Source: Cocleimonas sp.
Lineage (GTDB): Bacteria > Pseudomonadota > Gammaproteobacteria > Thiotrichales > Thiotrichaceae
Length of the DNA stretch: 64,000 nucleotides
NCBI GenBank assembly: GCA_021647365.1
Contig: JAKIUW010000002.1
Location: 62,001-126,000 of the forward strand
Reading direction: 5' to 3'
Shown here: piece by piece, positions 60,535 through 64,000 of the stretch
Layout of the letters: each line of letters begins with the position of its first letter
Position numbering within the stretch: position 1 is the first letter of the stretch
Notes under the pieces: generated by a model
The model's database searches: none
What the model was told of the DNA's origin: nothing
Seen by the model: the letters and a program-made list of their open reading frames with translations, nothing else
Position numbers and translations under genes: made by a program

Positions 60535-62658
60535 TTAAAATAAACCACGAAAAAAATTAATGAATTTCCTCATTAGACGAGTCAACCAAAAAACTTGATT
60601 GCTGTGCTTCCCGCCTTGTTTATCAATCTGTTCTTTAAGTTGATCAACGATAGTCTCTGGGGTGGTAAATTGCCCCGTTTGCCAATTCATATAAAGCGGA
60701 TAATCAATCAATGTGCCTGCGATTAATTCATTTGGCTGTAACTTCTTGGTACGGCGCTCTAACGGGTGACGATCAACAGTTAGCCCCCAGTTTGAGTAAA
60801 ATGGCAAGCCGTAACAAACTACTTTCAATCCTCTCATTAATCCTTCAAATCCTACCAACGAAGTCATGGTATGTACCTCATCAACCACGGCAAGACAATC
60901 GGTAATACTGGTGTCGCTTAACTCTAAATCCACATGTTTATTTATAACCTCAGGCGCAACTTTGCCCTTGCGGTTTCCACTGACTACATCGGGGTGAGGC
61001 TTATAAATCAGATAAGCATCAGGATTTTCTTCTCGCGTGACTTTGATTAAAGCAGTGTTTGAATCAATATCAATACAGCCTTTTATAATGGATGCATCGC
61101 CTTCAACCTGCCCAGGTACTAATATGATTTTTTGATTATTTTTTGTACTTAAAGATGCCTTGCTAAAAGGCTTGCCCAAGTTATATTTACTTAACTCGTT
61201 TTTTAAAAGTGAATGTTTGAGTCGCTCTGCTCGTTTCAATTCATTATCTGAGAACTTTTTAGTTTGCAATATTGTCTCAAGATCGCTGGGTTTTGTAGGG
61301 TCATAATAAATCCCCGTCTTATCCAAAACCAACGATGCTGGCGCAGTTAAATCTGTACCCAAACCTGCCGAGCGGATAAAGCCATCTTCAACTTGCCAAG
61401 GCGTGACACCAAACTCATTGATAAGCTCATCTACCTGCGCTTGATTTTTACTTGCCCAAGTCACTAGCTGAGAGTTTGAATCAAAGCCCTTTTTAATCGC
61501 TTGCTTGGCAGAAGATACAAAAACAATATCACTCTTAACTGCCGAAATAGAACCTAAAAAAGCCTTGATATGGTTTTGCTTCCAGCGGGTGAAGTTTATG
61601 CAAAAGAGTTTATGAGATAGCTCAAGCCTATTTTTATACTGTAATTCAAAGTACGAAATAATATCTTCAAGTTCACAGTGTTGCTGAGTATCAGGGTGTA
61701 AATAGCGCGTGTATTGGATATATGCGGCAGTAAAAACCTCCTCTACAGTTCGTCTTTTTTTACGCCTATTCCAGACCTCCAAAGACTTATCAGCTCTATC
61801 TTCCGTCAAGCCCCAGCCCGCATAAAAAGGAACACCAAAACAGACAACATGTTTGCCTAACATCAATGCTTCAAAACCCATCTGCGAAGTTGCCACATAA
61901 ACGGCATCTACTTTTTTCAGCAATACCATTGGGTTTACTTGTTCTGAAATTATATGAATTCTTGAATCAAGCTTAGAAAAATTGAGATTGCCTTTCTTTT
62001 TTCCAACTATCACATCAGGATGAGTTTTTACAATGATTCGTGCATTAGGATAATCATCCAGTGCCGCTTGCAACATCTTCTCAAATGTACTCTCATTAAC
62101 GTAACCATACTTTAGCGACATATCACCTGCCGTTTGGTCTATGACTAATACGACTTCATCAGCATCAAATAGTGAATCATCCAACTGTAATGAGCCATTA
62201 TTATATTTTGAAATATTACTCTTTATAATCCGCTGAATTGCATTTTGTGCACGGTTGGTAGCATCACCATCATGTAAAAGTGGGGGGGTGTGTTCGACAG
62301 GCTCAACAGAACTGTGTTTTCCATATTCAGATATTAATGTATCAAGGTCAGAGGCTTGCGTAGCATCGTAATAAATGCCTTTACTATCGACAACAAGTGA
62401 GCAACTTTCGGAACCAAGCACCCCTTGCCCCATTGAGTGGATGAAGCCATCTTCTAAAGCACAGTAAGGTAATTTATATTTTTTAGAGAAAGTAATCGCT
62501 GGCTGTGTATTTTCTTTTTTACCCCAACCAATAACAAGATCAATCTTTTGCTTTTCTCTAGGTTGAAATAACATTTCATGAGAGCGCAAAAATGTTTTTA
62601 ATTTTTTATTATTGAATATGCCCTTTGAGAAAGTAGCTATAGTTTTAAGGCTATTCAT
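60535..62658 (-). CDS. kpsC: Capsular polysaccharide biosynthesis protein KpsC-like (two-domain Kdo transferase)
   Basis: 707 residues. Two homologous halves, each with ALEDGF or VEDGFIRSAG, a GIYYDAT/GIYYDPT motif, KTHPDVIVGKKKG versus KPHPDVVSGNRKG, and a C-terminal SQMGFEALMLGKHVVCFG versus SLVGFEGLMRGLKVVCYG. KpsC adds the poly-Kdo linker to the lipid anchor of group 2 capsules (GT99 and GT107 domains). Residues about 116-132 (SVEPVEHTPPLLHDGD region) are encoded by a composite repeat insertion in the N-terminal half. Confidence 0.9.
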   Translation of the reverse strand: MNSLKTIATFSKGIFNNKKLKTFLRSHEMLFQPREKQKIDLVIGWGKKENTQPAITFSKKYKLPYCALEDGFIHSMGQGVLGSESCSLVVDSKGIYYDATQASDLDTLISEYGKHSSVEPVEHTPPLLHDGDATNRAQNAIQRIIKSNISKYNNGSLQLDDSLFDADEVVLVIDQTAGDMSLKYGYVNESTFEKMLQAALDDYPNARIIVKTHPDVIVGKKKGNLNFSKLDSRIHIISEQVNPMVLLKKVDAVYVATSQMGFEALMLGKHVVCFGVPFYAGWGLTEDRADKSLEVWNRRKKRRTVEEVFTAAYIQYTRYLHPDTQQHCELEDIISYFELQYKNRLELSHKLFCINFTRWKQNHIKAFLGSISAVKSDIVFVSSAKQAIKKGFDSNSQLVTWASKNQAQVDELINEFGVTPWQVEDGFIRSAGLGTDLTAPASLVLDKTGIYYDPTKPSDLETILQTKKFSDNELKRAERLKHSLLKNELSKYNLGKPFSKASLSTKNNQKIILVPGQVEGDASIIKGCIDIDSNTALIKVTREENPDAYLIYKPHPDVVSGNRKGKVAPEVINKHVDLELSDTSITDCLAVVDEVHTMTSLVGFEGLMRGLKVVCYGLPFYSNWGLTVDRHPLERRTKKLQPNELIAGTLIDYPLYMNWQTGQFTTPETIVDQLKEQIDKQGGKHSNQVFWLTRLMRKFINFFRGLF
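62268..62314 (-). repeat. C-tract repeat copy 18, composite, inside kpsC
   Basis: C-rich on the coding strand, read in the frame giving EHTPPLLHD, with the tail GTTCGACAGGCTCAACAGAA joined at the GTGTG end. Confidence 0.92.
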
Positions 62659-63682
62659 GATTTATCTAAAAAACTTAGTCCATCTTTTTGCCAAGCTCTT
62701 AATAGTTTTTTCTCTTCTTGCCAATTATGACGCGTCCCAGCTTTGTGTGTTGATGAGCTATGGTGATATTGCTCTTGCTTATCACCAGAAAAGGATTGAA
62801 AACCAGCAACACTCAAACCATCTAACTTACCAGTGATTTGAGTAATCCACATTATAATTAAAAGCCCAGCACTGGGAGGAGCTTTCAATATTCTTACTAA
62901 GTCTTGCCATAGCTCCAGTGGTGGCGTTAAAACCTTTCCACCTTTTTCAAATGTCAACTTAACACGAGACCAATCGGACATTGTATAACAGATATCTGGG
63001 CCAGAAATAATTGTCCAGCCAACATCAACACCTAACAACTTTTCTGGCTCATGAAAATCAGGTGACTTGACCCAAAGGTCAATATTCTTACCGCATTGTT
63101 TTTGCAAACTTTCATCAGAACAATAGTTATTAAAACGAATCACCATCGCATGTTTGTCAATTAATTCACCTACGGATTTATTAAGTAGCGAGCCTGCATT
63201 ACCTACAATACAAATGCTATTAGAACTCTCTTTAATCAAGCGCTTAAATTCATCGCGCCATTTTTTCTGTTGCTGAAAAAAATCAGATAGTGATTGAAGA
63301 TTATCTGATGATTTTGCCTTTCCTATTCTTTGAAGGTAGCTAGCAATAGGGGGAGACTTATCTGTGTAAGATCGTAATTGGGCTTCATCAGTAATGCTTA
63401 ATAAGTCGAAATCTGGTTTATATTCAAGGATAAAGCCAAGTGCCATTTTTTTATTGAAGCTTGATAACTCATCTATATTTGAGCAGACAAAAAAAAACCT
63501 TTTGAATCTAGCTTGTAGCCTAAGTCACGCAGAAAGCGTATATATGAAAACTTAATATTTGCATTCTGCGAGTGATTAAACGCGTTAGCATAATGGCTTA
63601 GAGTTTCATCAGAATAATAGCCTCTACTTCTACCGCGTTGCCCTCTAGAATGTGACAAATATGATCTTAAAAATCTAAACAT
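62655..63682 (-). CDS. GT29 (sialyltransferase)-like glycosyltransferase, split by a T9 frameshift
   Basis: The ATG at 63682 opens MFRFLRSYLSHSRGQRGRSR and the frame stops at 63473, after GYKLDSKGFFLSAQI. The other frame continues as FVCSNIDELSSFNKKMALGF to the stop at 62655. A run of nine Ts (coding strand; A9 at 63489-63497) is exactly at the switch: eight or eleven would join the two. The main part has SICIVGNAGSLLNKSVGELI and DKHAMVIRFNNY, close to sialylmotif L of GT29 sialyltransferases, then PSAGLLIIMWI and GLSVAGFQSF. It overlaps kpsC by ATGA. Possible phase-variable capsule modification. Confidence 0.7.
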
Positions 63683-64000
63683 TGTCGCAATTTATCACAT
63701 CATTACAAAACTTGTCAGTCATTCGAGAAACATCCGCTTTTTCCAGTGTATCTTCATAGCACAATGAATGGTCAAACAGATCATTTGTATCATCACACAA
63801 TAATTTTAAATGGTTGTACCAATCATCACCTGTTTTTGCTATCAGCACAGAGGAATTTTTAAACCTATCAGCATCACCATTAGAAGAAAAAATAGTTGGG
63901 ATACCAAAAGCACCCGCCTCTACTGCTTTTAAGGCAGATTTACATTGATTGAAAATACTATTCTCCAGAGGCGCTAGATTAATACTTGAACAACTAACCA
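63675..64000 (-). CDS. Glycosyltransferase, C-terminal 108 residues (start outside window)
   Basis: Reverse-strand frame open from the window edge to the TAG at 63675-63677. NLAPLENSIFNQCKSALKAV followed by EAGAFGIPTIFSSNG is the EAGAxGxP nucleotide-sugar-binding region of GT-B glycosyltransferases. It ends overlapping the start of the GT29-like gene by 8 bp, so it is its upstream operon partner. Confidence 0.75.
   Translation of the reverse strand, partial: VSCSSINLAPLENSIFNQCKSALKAVEAGAFGIPTIFSSNGDADRFKNSSVLIAKTGDDWYNHLKLLCDDTNDLFDHSLCYEDTLEKADVSRMTDKFCNDVINCDNV

Noticed and set aside
2794..62314. C-tract repeats as rho-independent terminators
   Set aside because: Paired copies form hairpins, but no T-run follows the stems consistently, single copies cannot pair, and some copies lie within genes or between cotranscribed genes.
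1..64000. tRNA or rRNA genes
   Set aside because: No CCA-ended cloverleaf with GTTCRA T-loop, nor any rRNA segment, was recognised by eye. A covariance-model scan would be needed to exclude them fully.

Overview
The window is the replication-origin region of a low-GC (roughly 38-40 percent by eye) gammaproteobacterial chromosome. The block mnmE-yidC-rnpA-rpmH / dnaA-dnaN-recF-gyrB, the ubiquinone genes (ubiH and a paralogue next to pepP and ygfB), purE-purK and a two-domain KpsC all fit Gammaproteobacteria. Free-living lineages of the Thiotrichales kind are possible, but the genus cannot be fixed from sequence alone.

Layout: (1) 1-2668, a restriction-modification operon with two C5-cytosine methyltransferases around a DUF3883-type endonuclease. 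(2) 2.8-15.4 kb, phaJ-like, queA, an IS30 relic, then the origin block. (3) 15.5-24.3 kb, xthA, an AmpG-like MFS permease, a large secreted protein, purEK, a SirB-like membrane protein, an RsmC-like methyltransferase and a HAD/kinase-like pair, ending at a second IS30 relic. (4) 24.6-31 kb, a PLD-family protein, a LysE exporter, a frameshifted HugZ-like gene, TatD, a DUF4139 protein and an Asp/Glu racemase. (5) 31-35.6 kb, TPP riboswitch-thiB-thiP-thiQ plus an APH-fold kinase, a thiamine uptake and salvage unit. (6) 35.8-37.1 kb, a miniature secreted RHS core with tip and candidate immunity gene. (7) 37.1-42.1 kb, glutamine-synthetase-like, aldehyde dehydrogenase, Fe-alcohol dehydrogenase and class I amidotransferase, best read as a gamma-glutamylation route for an amino alcohol. 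(8) 42.4-51 kb, an orphan chaperone-usher pair, an LCIB-like carbonic anhydrase, a sorbosone-dehydrogenase-like protein, gpmI and a CAP-domain protein. (9) 51.2-57.6 kb, a CPA1 antiporter, ubiI-like, ubiH, a DUF6434 protein, pepP and ygfB, with a GxxExxY cassette inserted between the last two. (10) 57.7-60 kb, a 5'-truncated nuclease-like toxin with candidate immunity genes. (11) 60-64 kb, an XRE regulator and a capsule/glycosyltransferase cluster with a homopolymer frameshift in a GT29 (sialyltransferase)-like gene.

The most striking feature is a family of about 19 copies of a short C-tract/G-tract repeat (core ACACCCCCCCACTTTTACAT) spread through the whole window. Between genes it occurs singly or as inverted pairs that form strong hairpins. 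Four copies lie inside or at the N-terminus of reading frames (APH-fold kinase, usher, KpsC, ThiB signal peptide). They are always read on the C-rich strand, use all three reading frames, and carry an extra module of about 20 bp that the plain intergenic copies lack. Other copies supply the start codon of queA and the signal peptide start of the CAP protein. This resembles the Rickettsia palindromic elements but the sequence is different. Both IS30 relics end beside half-copies of the repeat. Several unrelated palindromic repeats are also present, including one in every spacer of the glutamine-synthetase-like operon.
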